From Candidatus Zixiibacteriota bacterium (lineage in GTDB: Bacteria; Zixibacteria; MSB-5A5; GN15; FEB-12): DNA of 53,172 bases. How positions within the stretch are numbered: the stretch's first letter is position 1; every line of letters begins with the position of its first letter. The notes under the pieces are model-generated. The model was not told the DNA's origin. It worked only from the letters and a program-made list of their open reading frames with translations, and did not search any database. Of the stretch, positions 35,152 through 43,529 are shown in pieces. The stretch covers positions 1-53,172 of the forward strand of contig JAJRQO010000011.1 of assembly GCA_024280215.1 (NCBI GenBank), written 5' to 3'. The position numbers were made by a program, and so were the translations under genes.

Positions 35152-35219
35152 CTTCGACTCCGCTCAGGGTGACTTGAAAGACAACAGTTTACAATCTGTC
35201 GTACTGAGCGGAGTCGAAG
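35152..35219. repeat. Palindromic intergenic element with 16-bp perfect arms
   Basis: CTTCGACTCCGCTCAG (35152-35167) and CTGAGCGGAGTCGAAG (35204-35219) are exact inverted copies 36 bases apart. The unit is GC-richer than its surroundings and similar CTTCGACTCCGCTCAG palindromes are known as dispersed repeats in many bacterial genomes. It lies 43 bases before the FmdB-like start codon and would form a long hairpin in its 5' leader if transcribed. Confidence 0.85.
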
Positions 35220-35262
35220 TATGCTCTTTGTTTTTGAAAGTGAATTATATATAGGAGTTTTG

Positions 35263-35565
35263 ATGCCAACATACGAATACAAATGTAACGATTGCGACCA
35301 CCAATTTGAAGAGCTTCAGTCAATAAATGCTGATCCGCTCACTGTCTGTCCTAAATGCGACGGTACAATAAAACGAATCATCAGTGGTGGAGCGGGTTTT
35401 GTTTTTAAAGGCTCAGGCTACTATATTACTGAAAATAGGTCTGCCAGTTACAAAGAATCTGCCAAAAATGATTCTGCTCCAAAATCGGAATCAAAGGAGA
35501 AGAAAAAAACTGTCGACAAAAAGACTGAATCCAAAAAAACTAAAGTAGAAACACCTAAAAAATAA
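35263..35565 (+). CDS. FmdB-family zinc-ribbon protein
   Basis: 100 residues from the ATG at 35263, which follows TAGGAG. MPTYEYKCNDCDHQFE and TVCPKCDGTIKRIISGG form the CxxC...CxxC zinc ribbon of the FmdB/CxxC_CxxC_SSSS family. GFVFKGSGYYITE follows, and the tail (from about 68) is a Lys/Ser/Glu-rich disordered stretch. Such proteins are called regulatory, but their function is untested in most bacteria. It ends one base before the oxidase gene, with which it is probably co-transcribed. Confidence 0.88.
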   Translation: MPTYEYKCNDCDHQFEELQSINADPLTVCPKCDGTIKRIISGGAGFVFKGSGYYITENRSASYKESAKNDSAPKSESKEKKKTVDKKTESKKTKVETPKK

Positions 35566-35566
35566 T

Positions 35567-36931
35567 ATGACCTCTACCCTCTTAATACAATTATCAGAAC
35601 AACTCTCATCTCAAGCTGAAATAATAACAGACTTTACCGAGTATGAAAACTACTGCCATGACGCAACAATTGAAACAGGTCAACCATCTGCTCTGATATT
35701 TGCTTACGACGAAGATGATATTTGTCAGGTCGTCAATTTTTGTATCGCACACAAGATTACCTTGGTGCCTCGTGGAGCTGGTACTGGTCTCTCTGGCGGT
35801 GCTGTTCCGCAAGATGGTGCGATTGTCCTCTCTCTTGAGAAAATGACCGCACTCCGTTTTGATGAAAGACAAAAAGTTGCCTTTGCTCAAACAGGTGTGA
35901 TCACAAAAACAATTTTAAATGAAGCAAAAAAACTCAATCTCTTTTACCCGCCTGACCCAGCCAGTTATGACGAGTCGACTATCGGTGGTAATGTTGCCGA
36001 AAATGCAGGTGGTCTCAAATGTGTCAAATATGGTGTCACTAAAGATTATGTCTTAGGAATTAAAGCAATCACCATGAATGGCGAGATTATTAAGACTGGG
36101 CTTTACAATCATAAGGCAGGGTTTGATTTTACTGAACTTTTTATCGGCTCCGAAGGGACACTTGTTATCATTACAGAAATCGCTCTCAAACTTATAGATA
36201 TTCCAGAGACTGGAGAAACTATTTTAACTGCATTTGACAAGCCAAAGGATGCCGCCCAAACCGTTGCCGATATTCGCATGCAAGGTATCACTCCTATCGT
36301 TCTCGAGTTTCTCGATGGAGATGCTGCTGCCTGTTCAAATAGTTATGAACGCAATGACGCTCTCGACAATGTCGCCGCAATTTTACTTATCGAATCAGAA
36401 TCGACAGATTCAGAGGCAATCGAATCTATCTGCCGCAAAAACAACTGTTCTTATTTGAATCGTGAAGATGACCCAATTAAAGTTGAGACACTATGGAAAG
36501 TTAGACGAAATCTTTCTAAAGCAGTCAAAGAAATGTCGATTGTCAGAATCTCAGAAGATGTTGCCGTACCAATTTCAAAGTTCCCTCTCTTGGTTGAATT
36601 CGTAGCAGATATGAATAAAAATTCCAACCTCCGTATCAACTCATTTGGGCATGCTGGTGATGGAAATCTCCATGTCAATTTTATGGGTCAAACAGGTAGT
36701 GATAATGAAATCAAACAAATCGAAATTGAGATAAAAACTCTCCTGCAAAAAGCAATTGAATTAGGTGGGACACTTTCTGGAGAACATGGTATCGGTCTTG
36801 CAAAAAAAAGATTTCTCTCTATGGAATTTGACGATAATTGTCTTGATTACATGAAACGTGTGAAATGTACATTCGATGATTCCGCTCTTCTCAACCCAAA
36901 CAAAATTTTCCCTAAATACACAAGAATATAG
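35567..36931 (+). CDS. FAD-linked oxidase, GlcD/D-lactate dehydrogenase type
   Basis: 454 residues. The FAD-binding PCMH domain (about 40-215) has PRGAGTGLSGGAVPQDG, PPDPASYDESTIGGN and NAGGLKCVKYG. The C-terminal cap domain carries SFGHAGDGNLHVNF and GGTLSGEHGIGLAKK. This is the glycolate oxidase GlcD/D-2-hydroxyacid dehydrogenase family, which oxidises glycolate, D-lactate or similar acids and passes electrons to a quinone or electron-transfer flavoprotein. GlcE and GlcF partners are not adjacent. It follows the zinc-ribbon gene by one base. The substrate is not resolved. Confidence 0.88.
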   Translation: MTSTLLIQLSEQLSSQAEIITDFTEYENYCHDATIETGQPSALIFAYDEDDICQVVNFCIAHKITLVPRGAGTGLSGGAVPQDGAIVLSLEKMTALRFDERQKVAFAQTGVITKTILNEAKKLNLFYPPDPASYDESTIGGNVAENAGGLKCVKYGVTKDYVLGIKAITMNGEIIKTGLYNHKAGFDFTELFIGSEGTLVIITEIALKLIDIPETGETILTAFDKPKDAAQTVADIRMQGITPIVLEFLDGDAAACSNSYERNDALDNVAAILLIESESTDSEAIESICRKNNCSYLNREDDPIKVETLWKVRRNLSKAVKEMSIVRISEDVAVPISKFPLLVEFVADMNKNSNLRINSFGHAGDGNLHVNFMGQTGSDNEIKQIEIEIKTLLQKAIELGGTLSGEHGIGLAKKRFLSMEFDDNCLDYMKRVKCTFDDSALLNPNKIFPKYTRI

Positions 36932-36952
36932 GTCGAAAAGCCGATAAAAGTA

Positions 36953-36981
36953 TTGACAAGTTTGAAAATTATATATACAAT
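36953..36981 (+). promoter_or_regulatory. Sigma-70 promoter of citrate synthase
   Basis: A perfect TTGACA (36953-36958), a 17-base spacer and TACAAT (36976-36981). The predicted start is near 36988, immediately before the palindrome at 36989-37010, and about 77 bases before the ATG. Confidence 0.82.
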
Positions 36982-36988
36982 ATAGGCT

Positions 36989-37010
36989 AAATGTGAAATG
37001 TTTCACATTT
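36989..37010 (+). promoter_or_regulatory. Perfect CRP/FNR-type operator at +1 of the citrate synthase promoter
   Basis: A 10-bp perfect inverted repeat with a 2-base centre contains TGTGAAATGTTTCACA, that is TGTGA-N6-TCACA, the exact CRP consensus. It covers about +1 to +22 of the predicted transcript, a position that normally gives repression rather than activation. A CRP/FNR-family protein is the likely binder; none is encoded in the window. Confidence 0.75.
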
Positions 37011-37064
37011 GAATGAATAGTAAATGTTAATTAACATAATATTTTTTAGATAAAGGAGTCAGCG

Positions 37065-38351
37065 ATGGCAAAAGCAAAAGTCAAAACATTACATGACACG
37101 CTTGAAGCGATCATTCCAAAACTTCGTGAAGAAAAAAAAGCTATTTTAAAAAAAGTCGGAGATAAAAAGATTTCTGATGTGACAGTAGCTCAAGCTTTCG
37201 GTGGCATGCGTGGAATCAAAGGAATGATTTGTGATACATCTGTAGTAGAACCAGATCAAGGATTGATTATTAGAGGCTATCCTCTTCTCAAGTTAAAAAA
37301 ACGTTTACCTGAAGAAATTTTCTGGTTACTTATTACTGGAAAGTTACCTAATAAAAACGAACTACAACTTTTCCAAAAACAGTTAAGTGAACATAACAAA
37401 GTTCCTGCCTATGTTTGGAAAGTTCTCAAAGCTATGCCTAAAGGTTCTCATCCTATGGCAATGCTTGACACCGCAATCTTAGTTATGCAAAAAGAATCTG
37501 TCTTTGCTAAAAAATATAAAGATGGTATGCCAAAAACCGATTACTGGCACCCTGCTCTTGAAGACTCCATGCAGATTCTCGGTGTAATACCAGCAATCGC
37601 TGCTGGTATCTACCGTATGAAATATAAAAAAGGTCCAATCCTCGAACCTAAAAAAAATCTTGACTGGGCAGCCAACTACGCCCACATGCTTGGACTTAAA
37701 AACAAAGAAGAAGTTCGCGAGATGATGCGTTTGTATATGGTTTTCCATTCTGATCATGAAGGTGGAAATGTTTCTGCAAATACATGTCACACTGTAGGCT
37801 CTGCTCTTTCTGATCCTTACTACTCTGTTTCAGCTGGCCTTAATGGTTTAGCTGGTCCACTTCATGGATTAGCAAATCAGGAATGCCTCGGTTGGGTTTT
37901 AGAAACTATGGAAAAATTTGGTGGTGCTCCTACAACAAAACAGATTGAAGATTACGCTTGGGAAACATTAAACGCAGGTAAAGTTATCCCTGGATATGGA
38001 CATGCGGTTTTACGTGTGACTGACCCTCGTTTTGTTGGCTTTAATCAATTTGGTCGTAAGTATTTGAAAAACGATCCTGTTTTCAAAACTGTTGATACAA
38101 TTTTTAAAGTCGTACCTAAAGTTTTAGTTAAACATGGTAAAGCAAAATCTCCATGGCCAAATGTTGACGCTGGATCAGGTGCATTACTTTATCATTACGG
38201 TATTAAAGAATTTGAATACTATACTGTTTTATTCTCAGTCTCTCGTGCGATGGGAATGCTTGCCCAGTTAGTATTAAACCGTGCTTTAGGCTCTGCTCTT
38301 ACCCGTCCAAAATCTGTCTCAACTGAATGGGTTAAGAAAAATATCAAATAA
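37065..38351 (+). CDS. gltA: Citrate synthase
   Basis: 428 residues. It joins acetyl-CoA and oxaloacetate to citrate. The three catalytic positions are visible in GLAGPLHGLANQE (His), GYGHAVLRVTDPR (His) and WPNVDAGSGALLYHYG (Asp). The sequence is of the eukaryote-like type, with a long N-terminal part (GMRGIKGMICDTSVVEPDQG, LLITGKLPN), known from several FCB and other bacterial groups. AAAGGAG precedes the ATG. It is monocistronic, with a strong promoter, a CRP-type palindrome and a terminator. Confidence 0.95.
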   Translation: MAKAKVKTLHDTLEAIIPKLREEKKAILKKVGDKKISDVTVAQAFGGMRGIKGMICDTSVVEPDQGLIIRGYPLLKLKKRLPEEIFWLLITGKLPNKNELQLFQKQLSEHNKVPAYVWKVLKAMPKGSHPMAMLDTAILVMQKESVFAKKYKDGMPKTDYWHPALEDSMQILGVIPAIAAGIYRMKYKKGPILEPKKNLDWAANYAHMLGLKNKEEVREMMRLYMVFHSDHEGGNVSANTCHTVGSALSDPYYSVSAGLNGLAGPLHGLANQECLGWVLETMEKFGGAPTTKQIEDYAWETLNAGKVIPGYGHAVLRVTDPRFVGFNQFGRKYLKNDPVFKTVDTIFKVVPKVLVKHGKAKSPWPNVDAGSGALLYHYGIKEFEYYTVLFSVSRAMGMLAQLVLNRALGSALTRPKSVSTEWVKKNIK

Positions 38352-38369
38352 TATTTTAAATTTTCAGAT

Positions 38370-38401
38370 AAAAAAGGTCTGTATTACTACAGACCTTTTT
38401 T
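38370..38401. terminator. Bidirectional intrinsic terminator after citrate synthase
   Basis: An 8-bp stem GGTCTGTA and TACAGACC with loop TTAC is flanked by A6 and T6, so it serves both the citrate synthase gene and the convergent nitroreductase gene. Confidence 0.92.
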
Positions 38402-38419
38402 CATAACAATTCTTGATAT

Positions 38420-39022
38420 CTAAAACTTGTTTTCTACAACAACTTCCGACAATGACAATTTCCCAGGGTTCGGCCATCCCTCTTTGACACCTTTACCTAT
38501 AACTACAAACATTGATATAATATGGTCTTCAGGTAAATTGATCAACTTACCTACCGCATCAAAATCAAAACCATCCATTGGGCAGGAATCATAGCCCATC
38601 GCTTTGGCTGTAAGCATCAAAGTCTGAGCAGCAATGCCACAAGAACGAAATGCTTCATCACGCTGGGTCTGTTCATTGTTGCTATAGTACTGTTCAATTG
38701 CAGGCACCATAAACTGTTGTACTGGCTCGTCAGCATTTTTCCAGTATCTAATCGCTTCTTTATCCCATGCCTTAGTATCAGCAGTAAGAATGACCAGCAT
38801 CGAAGCATCAGTCACTTGTGCTTGATTCCATGAAACTGCTTTAATTTTTTCTCTCAACTCTTTATCAACGACATTAACAAATCGCCAATGTTGAATATTA
38901 AACGCAGTAGGCGAATGCGTCGCCATCGTAAATAGTTTTTCTACTTCTTCTGTAGTCATCTGATGGGTCGCATCATACTGTTTTACAGAACGTCTTTCTT
39001 TGATAGCATCAAATGTATCCAT
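38420..39022 (-). CDS. Nitroreductase-family FMN flavoprotein
   Basis: 200 residues. IKERRSVKQYD near the N terminus, HSPTAFNIQHWRFVNV (about 36-51) and the C-terminal MDGFDFDAVGKLINLPEDH and GKGVKEG are standard NfsB/NfnB-type landmarks for FMN and NAD(P)H binding in a homodimer. Substrates could be nitro compounds, quinones or flavins. AGGAG lies eight bases before the ATG. It is a single gene. Confidence 0.88.
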   Translation of the reverse strand: MDTFDAIKERRSVKQYDATHQMTTEEVEKLFTMATHSPTAFNIQHWRFVNVVDKELREKIKAVSWNQAQVTDASMLVILTADTKAWDKEAIRYWKNADEPVQQFMVPAIEQYYSNNEQTQRDEAFRSCGIAAQTLMLTAKAMGYDSCPMDGFDFDAVGKLINLPEDHIISMFVVIGKGVKEGWPNPGKLSLSEVVVENKF

Positions 39023-39123
39023 TAAATACTCCTAATATTTAAACTTAATTTTATCTTTATAGAACTGGAAGATTCTAATATAGTTTCAAAAAGTGAAAAA
39101 TATTCAAAATAAATTTTCAGAAG

Positions 39124-41136
39124 TTACGAAAATAGGATTATGAATTTTGCTCCACCAAGCTCACTTTTCTCAACTAAAATCTCTCCTCCCATATCGGCAA
39201 TAATACGATAAATGGTTGGCAGTCCTAAGCCTGTCCCTGCTTCTTTTGTTGTATAGTATGGAGTGAATATTTTTTCTCGAATCTTTTCAGGTATTCCTGG
39301 ACCACTATCTTCAAATATAAGTTCAGTTTTATTTTGAATTGAATGTATAGACAGCTTAATTATCCCCATACAGCTGTTTAACGACTCTTTAGAATTATTA
39401 TACAGATTTGCAAGGACCTGTTTTATCTCATCAATGTTGCCATCAATATAGTATTGAGATTCAATATCTATTTCTATTTTGATTCCTAAACTCTCAGCTT
39501 CAACAGAAACAAACTGACAGAACTCTTCAACAGTCTTTGAAAGACTAATCTTTTCTTTTTGATTTGCTCCACCTCGAGCAAGTGCCAGAAACTTTGTAAT
39601 AATATCGTTGAGTCGTTTCGTTTCGTTTTTTATTTGTTTAGTAAACGAAAGATATTCATCTTTATTTTCAATAGGAATAAACTCACCCGCAAGCCGTTGT
39701 GAAGCAATTGAAATTGTGTTAAGAGGATTGCGAATCTCATGTGCAACACCTGCCGCTAAGTCACCCATTTCTGAAAGCCGTTCTTTTCGGGCGGACTTTT
39801 GTTCAAGCTCGCGAAGGTTTGTAATATCATTCATAACAACGACAAAACTTTTATCGTCATCCTGCTCCAAGGCAAGATATGATAAAACAACTAAGACTGT
39901 TTTTTCTCTACTATCGAAATTAAAAGTAATTTCTTTTTCAACTAACCGAGATTGCATGTTTGAAAATTGGGGGAATAATGGGATTTTAGAAATAACCGCA
40001 TCTTCCCAAGACTTTCCTGACAATTCATCTATTTGAACAATTGACTCAAAAGCATTATTAACCAAAAGTATACAGCCATTTTTATCAACTGCCGCGACAC
40101 CGGTTTTCATTTCGTCAAATATTTTATCAGAGATAGATTTTATCTGGTCATACTGAGCCAATATTTTTTTCCTCTTTTTTCTACTATTTAAATAGACCAC
40201 AGAAATAATTAAAAGTAAAAGTAAGCCTGTTGAAAAAACTATCATCTGATTATCAAATCGTTTTGTAATACTGTTATAATCTTTTAACGATAATCCTATT
40301 CGAAGCAGACCAAAGGGATAATCAGAAGTTGAAAATGGTCGAACAATTTCAAGAAGCTCAGAATCCGCCATAGAATAAATTCGATGCATGATTGTATCCG
40401 CTTCCAATGCTTGACTCAAAAACGTATCAGATTCGATAGAAAGAATTCCATCAATATCCAATGAGGAAAAAACAATCCCGTCAGTTGATTGATAAATTAT
40501 ATATTCAATAGAATTCTCAGACGCCATCTGTCTTGCCAGATAACCAATTTGAGTTTGTTCCAATGCCACAGTAAAATACCTTGCATCAGCAACTATAACG
40601 GTAATACGATCAAGTTTATTAGATAATTTTATATAGTAATGACGGATTTCTCCAGAGGGATTGTCTTCGTCCAAAAGAAGTAGATAGTTTTCATCACGAT
40701 TAGAAAGAAGGTATTGCACTTCATCAATAACAAATGAAGGTAATCGTAATTGAGAACCTCGGGCAAATGAACTTGCGACAAGAGTTGAGTCTACGTCAAA
40801 GATATGTGCCGAATATAAGTTATGCATAACACAATGACGATATAGTTCATCATTGGTAATTTCATAAAGTTCTTCTTGTTCTAAATCGACAATGATTTCA
40901 TTGTATCTTTTATGGGCAAGAAAGGTATAAAATTCTTCAGACGAAATAGCATTTTTAGTTGCCGAGCTTAAGGATTCGATAAAAGATTCTCCTTGAATCA
41001 CTAAGAGCTTTAAACTATCTGCTCTGCTCTCTTTTATTGAGAAGTACGCTAAGAAAAAAATTGCGACTGAAAGTGGGATTAAAATAAAAAGTGCGTTTTT
41101 TTGCTCTTTAAATGTATTACGTATAAAGTTGTTCAT
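39124..41136 (-). CDS. Sensor histidine kinase (Cache-like sensor, PAS, HisKA, HATPase)
   Basis: 670 residues. Two membrane helices (about 15-34 and 298-316) bracket a periplasmic sensor of about 260 residues, possibly of dCache type. A PAS domain follows (about 335-445), then HisKA with H466 in AAGVAHEIRNPLNTIS, and a HATPase domain (NLYNNSKESL, FEDSGPGIPEK, YYTTKEAGTGLGLPT). This layout resembles NtrB/AtoS/ZraS-type kinases, which often pair with sigma-54 activators. It follows another kinase gene by 42 bases on the same strand. There is no response regulator gene in the window. Confidence 0.88.
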   Translation of the reverse strand: MNNFIRNTFKEQKNALFILIPLSVAIFFLAYFSIKESRADSLKLLVIQGESFIESLSSATKNAISSEEFYTFLAHKRYNEIIVDLEQEELYEITNDELYRHCVMHNLYSAHIFDVDSTLVASSFARGSQLRLPSFVIDEVQYLLSNRDENYLLLLDEDNPSGEIRHYYIKLSNKLDRITVIVADARYFTVALEQTQIGYLARQMASENSIEYIIYQSTDGIVFSSLDIDGILSIESDTFLSQALEADTIMHRIYSMADSELLEIVRPFSTSDYPFGLLRIGLSLKDYNSITKRFDNQMIVFSTGLLLLLIISVVYLNSRKKRKKILAQYDQIKSISDKIFDEMKTGVAAVDKNGCILLVNNAFESIVQIDELSGKSWEDAVISKIPLFPQFSNMQSRLVEKEITFNFDSREKTVLVVLSYLALEQDDDKSFVVVMNDITNLRELEQKSARKERLSEMGDLAAGVAHEIRNPLNTISIASQRLAGEFIPIENKDEYLSFTKQIKNETKRLNDIITKFLALARGGANQKEKISLSKTVEEFCQFVSVEAESLGIKIEIDIESQYYIDGNIDEIKQVLANLYNNSKESLNSCMGIIKLSIHSIQNKTELIFEDSGPGIPEKIREKIFTPYYTTKEAGTGLGLPTIYRIIADMGGEILVEKSELGGAKFIILFS

Positions 41137-41178
41137 AGATAAACATACAAAAATGTTATTTGATTTGGCAACAAAAAG

Positions 41179-43089
41179 TTATACTTCTATGTACCGAGAA
41201 TCGCAAGGTTCATCCGATTGTTCTACATCCTGATGGACAGGTAGTACAACTCGAAACAAAGCACCATGACTATATTCATATTCTAAACGACCAGAATGTG
41301 TATCAACTATCTTCTGACAAGCGACTAAAGAAATTCCATGTCCATGAGCTTTAGTTGTGAATCGTTTTTTAAAGAGATATTCTACGTTTTCTTTGGAAAC
41401 ACCAGTACCATTATCTGAAACTGTTATTGTCACTGTCTTATCATCATCTGAGCCAGTAAGCGTTGATTTGATTTTGATTTTCTTCTCGCCTTCAAGTGAT
41501 TCAATCGCCTCACCTGCGTTGTAGACTAAATTCACAAACATCTGTCGTACATGCCCAATTTGTGTATATACTAATGGAAGGTCTTCAGATAATTCCATTT
41601 CAATTTCAACAAAGTCAAATAAGTTTTGTGGTTGCAAAAACGACTTTACCGCACTCAACAACTGATTCATATCAACTTGTACAAACGAATCATCACCATC
41701 ATTCGCTTCAAGAAGACCATCGGTAAAACTAACAATCCTATCGACCTGTTTTTTCATCAACTCTAATTTTTTTGTTATTTTCTCAGGATCATTTTTCTTT
41801 AATATTAAAGGCATCAACTCAATATTTCCTGACAAAATTGCTAAGAAATTATTGATCTCATGGGCAATATCTCCAGCCATCTCCCCTTTGACGTAATACC
41901 TATCCATCTGAATCATCATATTATGAATAGTTTTTGATTCTGAAATATCCTGCATAACATACAGCCAAGAAGATAAATTTAATTCATTATCATATATAGG
42001 AGCAAAAAGTAAAAAGGCTGGGAATACAGTACCATCATTTCTTTTACAAACAACTTCAATTTGATCTTGAGAGTTATCATCTAAGATTTTAAAATTAAAT
42101 CCATCAGCAAACAAGTTATTTATATCAACCCCTACTGCTTGCTCAGTCGATAACTGAAAATTTTCACTTGCTGTCTCATTGAACATCTGAACTATACCAT
42201 CTGGACTTGTAGTGATAATCGAACTTGAAGAATTATCTAAAACCTTTCTCAGATGTTCTCTTGAACTTAAGAGTTTATTATTAGACTCCTCAAGACGACT
42301 ATTATATTTCTTGAGTTTTTGATCTTTTTCCCAAAGAGTCTGGCTCATTTTATTAAATGATTCCGTTAATTTATTTAACTCAGCATCCTTGTTCGTCTCA
42401 ACCATGTAATACAAATCTCCCTGAGTGGTTTTCTCAAAGCCTTTCATGAGACGTGCCAATGGTTCCTGAACTCGTTTGCGAATAAGATAGATTGTCAAAA
42501 GAGAAATGAGTATCCCACCTAAGAACAAAAGTCCAAAGACATAAAGCACCTTGCTTTCAGAAGTAACAAAATAATGATGTTCAAACTCAACAGCAAAAAG
42601 TGCTTTTTGTTTTTCATTTAATTGAAAGGTATAGTAGTAAACAATGTTTTGTGTACTCGGTATATTTTGGAGAAGATGTTTTCCCTCTCTTAACAATTCT
42701 GATTCAATAATCTTTTGATTATAATTATCAGCACTATTATCATCATTTTCGTCTAAGGTAAATAAAGCGGTAAGTACTTTATTGGTATCTAAGATAAATA
42801 CATTACTGTTCAAATACTCCAAGTTATTCATTGAATTTTGAAATGATTGCTCAAGCATACTCTGACAAGATGTAATTTTTTCTTGTTGAGAACATTTAGC
42901 TATTTCCTCACCAATGATTTTAAACTTAGATTCTATAACAGACGGATTTGCAGTTGTAATTTCTTCTTCAACGGGATATAAAAACAGTAATCCAAATGCT
43001 GCAAAGATAAATAGTACTTGCAATAGTATAAGATTGCTTAATCTCGTAAAAAAAGCGGGTCTTTTCTGCCGAAGCTTTTGTGAAATCAT
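41179..43089 (-). CDS. Sensor histidine kinase (periplasmic sensor, HAMP, PAS, HisKA, HATPase)
   Basis: 636 residues. Membrane helices at about 18-38 and 181-203 bracket a periplasmic sensor with two cysteines (CSQQEKITSC). A HAMP domain (about 203-256), a coiled coil, a PAS domain (about 280-385) and HisKA (H410 in GDIAHEINNFLAILSGN) lead to a HATPase with FVNLVYNAGEAI, VSDNGTGVSKEN and FTTKAHGHGISL. AHEINN is common in kinases that act with NtrC-like regulators. It is the first gene of a two-kinase operon; ligand and phosphoacceptor are unknown. Confidence 0.88.
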   Translation of the reverse strand: MISQKLRQKRPAFFTRLSNLILLQVLFIFAAFGLLFLYPVEEEITTANPSVIESKFKIIGEEIAKCSQQEKITSCQSMLEQSFQNSMNNLEYLNSNVFILDTNKVLTALFTLDENDDNSADNYNQKIIESELLREGKHLLQNIPSTQNIVYYYTFQLNEKQKALFAVEFEHHYFVTSESKVLYVFGLLFLGGILISLLTIYLIRKRVQEPLARLMKGFEKTTQGDLYYMVETNKDAELNKLTESFNKMSQTLWEKDQKLKKYNSRLEESNNKLLSSREHLRKVLDNSSSSIITTSPDGIVQMFNETASENFQLSTEQAVGVDINNLFADGFNFKILDDNSQDQIEVVCKRNDGTVFPAFLLFAPIYDNELNLSSWLYVMQDISESKTIHNMMIQMDRYYVKGEMAGDIAHEINNFLAILSGNIELMPLILKKNDPEKITKKLELMKKQVDRIVSFTDGLLEANDGDDSFVQVDMNQLLSAVKSFLQPQNLFDFVEIEMELSEDLPLVYTQIGHVRQMFVNLVYNAGEAIESLEGEKKIKIKSTLTGSDDDKTVTITVSDNGTGVSKENVEYLFKKRFTTKAHGHGISLVACQKIVDTHSGRLEYEYSHGALFRVVLPVHQDVEQSDEPCDSRYIEV

Positions 43090-43170
43090 AATAATACCTT
43101 CATTGTAAAAGGTATCGACAAGTATAGCTTGAAATTTATAGGAAGACGCAATTTAAGAGTATTAAAATAT

Positions 43171-43238
43171 GGGAGTGGCGGAGGGGGGATGCCCGACGAA
43201 TCGTCAGGTGGCTGAAAAAATCAGCACACACCACTCCC
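43171..43238. repeat. GC-rich structured element with GGGAGTGG/CCACTCCC arms
   Basis: In AT-rich, gene-free DNA (43090-43529) a 68-base unit starts GGGAGTGG (43171-43178) and ends CCACTCCC (43231-43238). Inside is GACGAATCGTC (43195-43205), an 11-base hairpin-like palindrome, and a TGA/TCA pair around an A6 run. It folds like a small branched RNA or a mobile palindromic repeat. It does not fit tRNA, SRP RNA or other RNAs I can recognise. Confidence 0.5.
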
Positions 43239-43493
43239 AAATCTATTTAACAAAAACATTCTATTTTCTATTCATAACTAAAAGCAAGATGTATACCGAA
43301 ATGTAAGTTGTAGTAATATTATTCTTCTGTTCAAAGATAATAGATAACCTATTGGATAGCAAGACAATTTAGCCTCTATTGAAGACAATTGAAGTCGTTA
43401 TTCGTTTTTGTAAATAACAAATCGGGTAAAAATAGAATTAATTTCGAGAAAATATGCAATCCATTGCACTAAGAAAGCACACTTTAAAAGCAT

Positions 43494-43520
43494 GAGCTAT
43501 AAGTATTTGACTTACAGCTC
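43494..43520 (-). terminator. Hairpin after trxB, probable terminator
   Basis: Arms GAGCT/AGCTC and TAAGT/ACTTA (one mismatch between them, loop ATTTG) lie 10 bases after the trxB stop. The T run that follows on the minus strand is weak (ATGCTTTT). It would end the cobO-epimerase-trxB transcript. Confidence 0.55.
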
Positions 43521-43529
43521 ATTTCAAAT

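Noticed and set aside
35058-35282. 74-codon minus-strand frame between the aminotransferase and zinc-ribbon genes
   Set aside because: It runs through the palindromic repeat and has no protein family features.
41160-41354. 64-codon plus-strand frame at the end of the second kinase gene
   Set aside because: Antisense to the conserved HATPase end of the kinase, with no supporting features.
43171-43245. tRNA-like gene suggested by a 7-bp GGGAGTG/CACTCCC acceptor-like stem
   Set aside because: No D-arm, anticodon arm or TTCRA T-loop can be placed between the arms on either strand.
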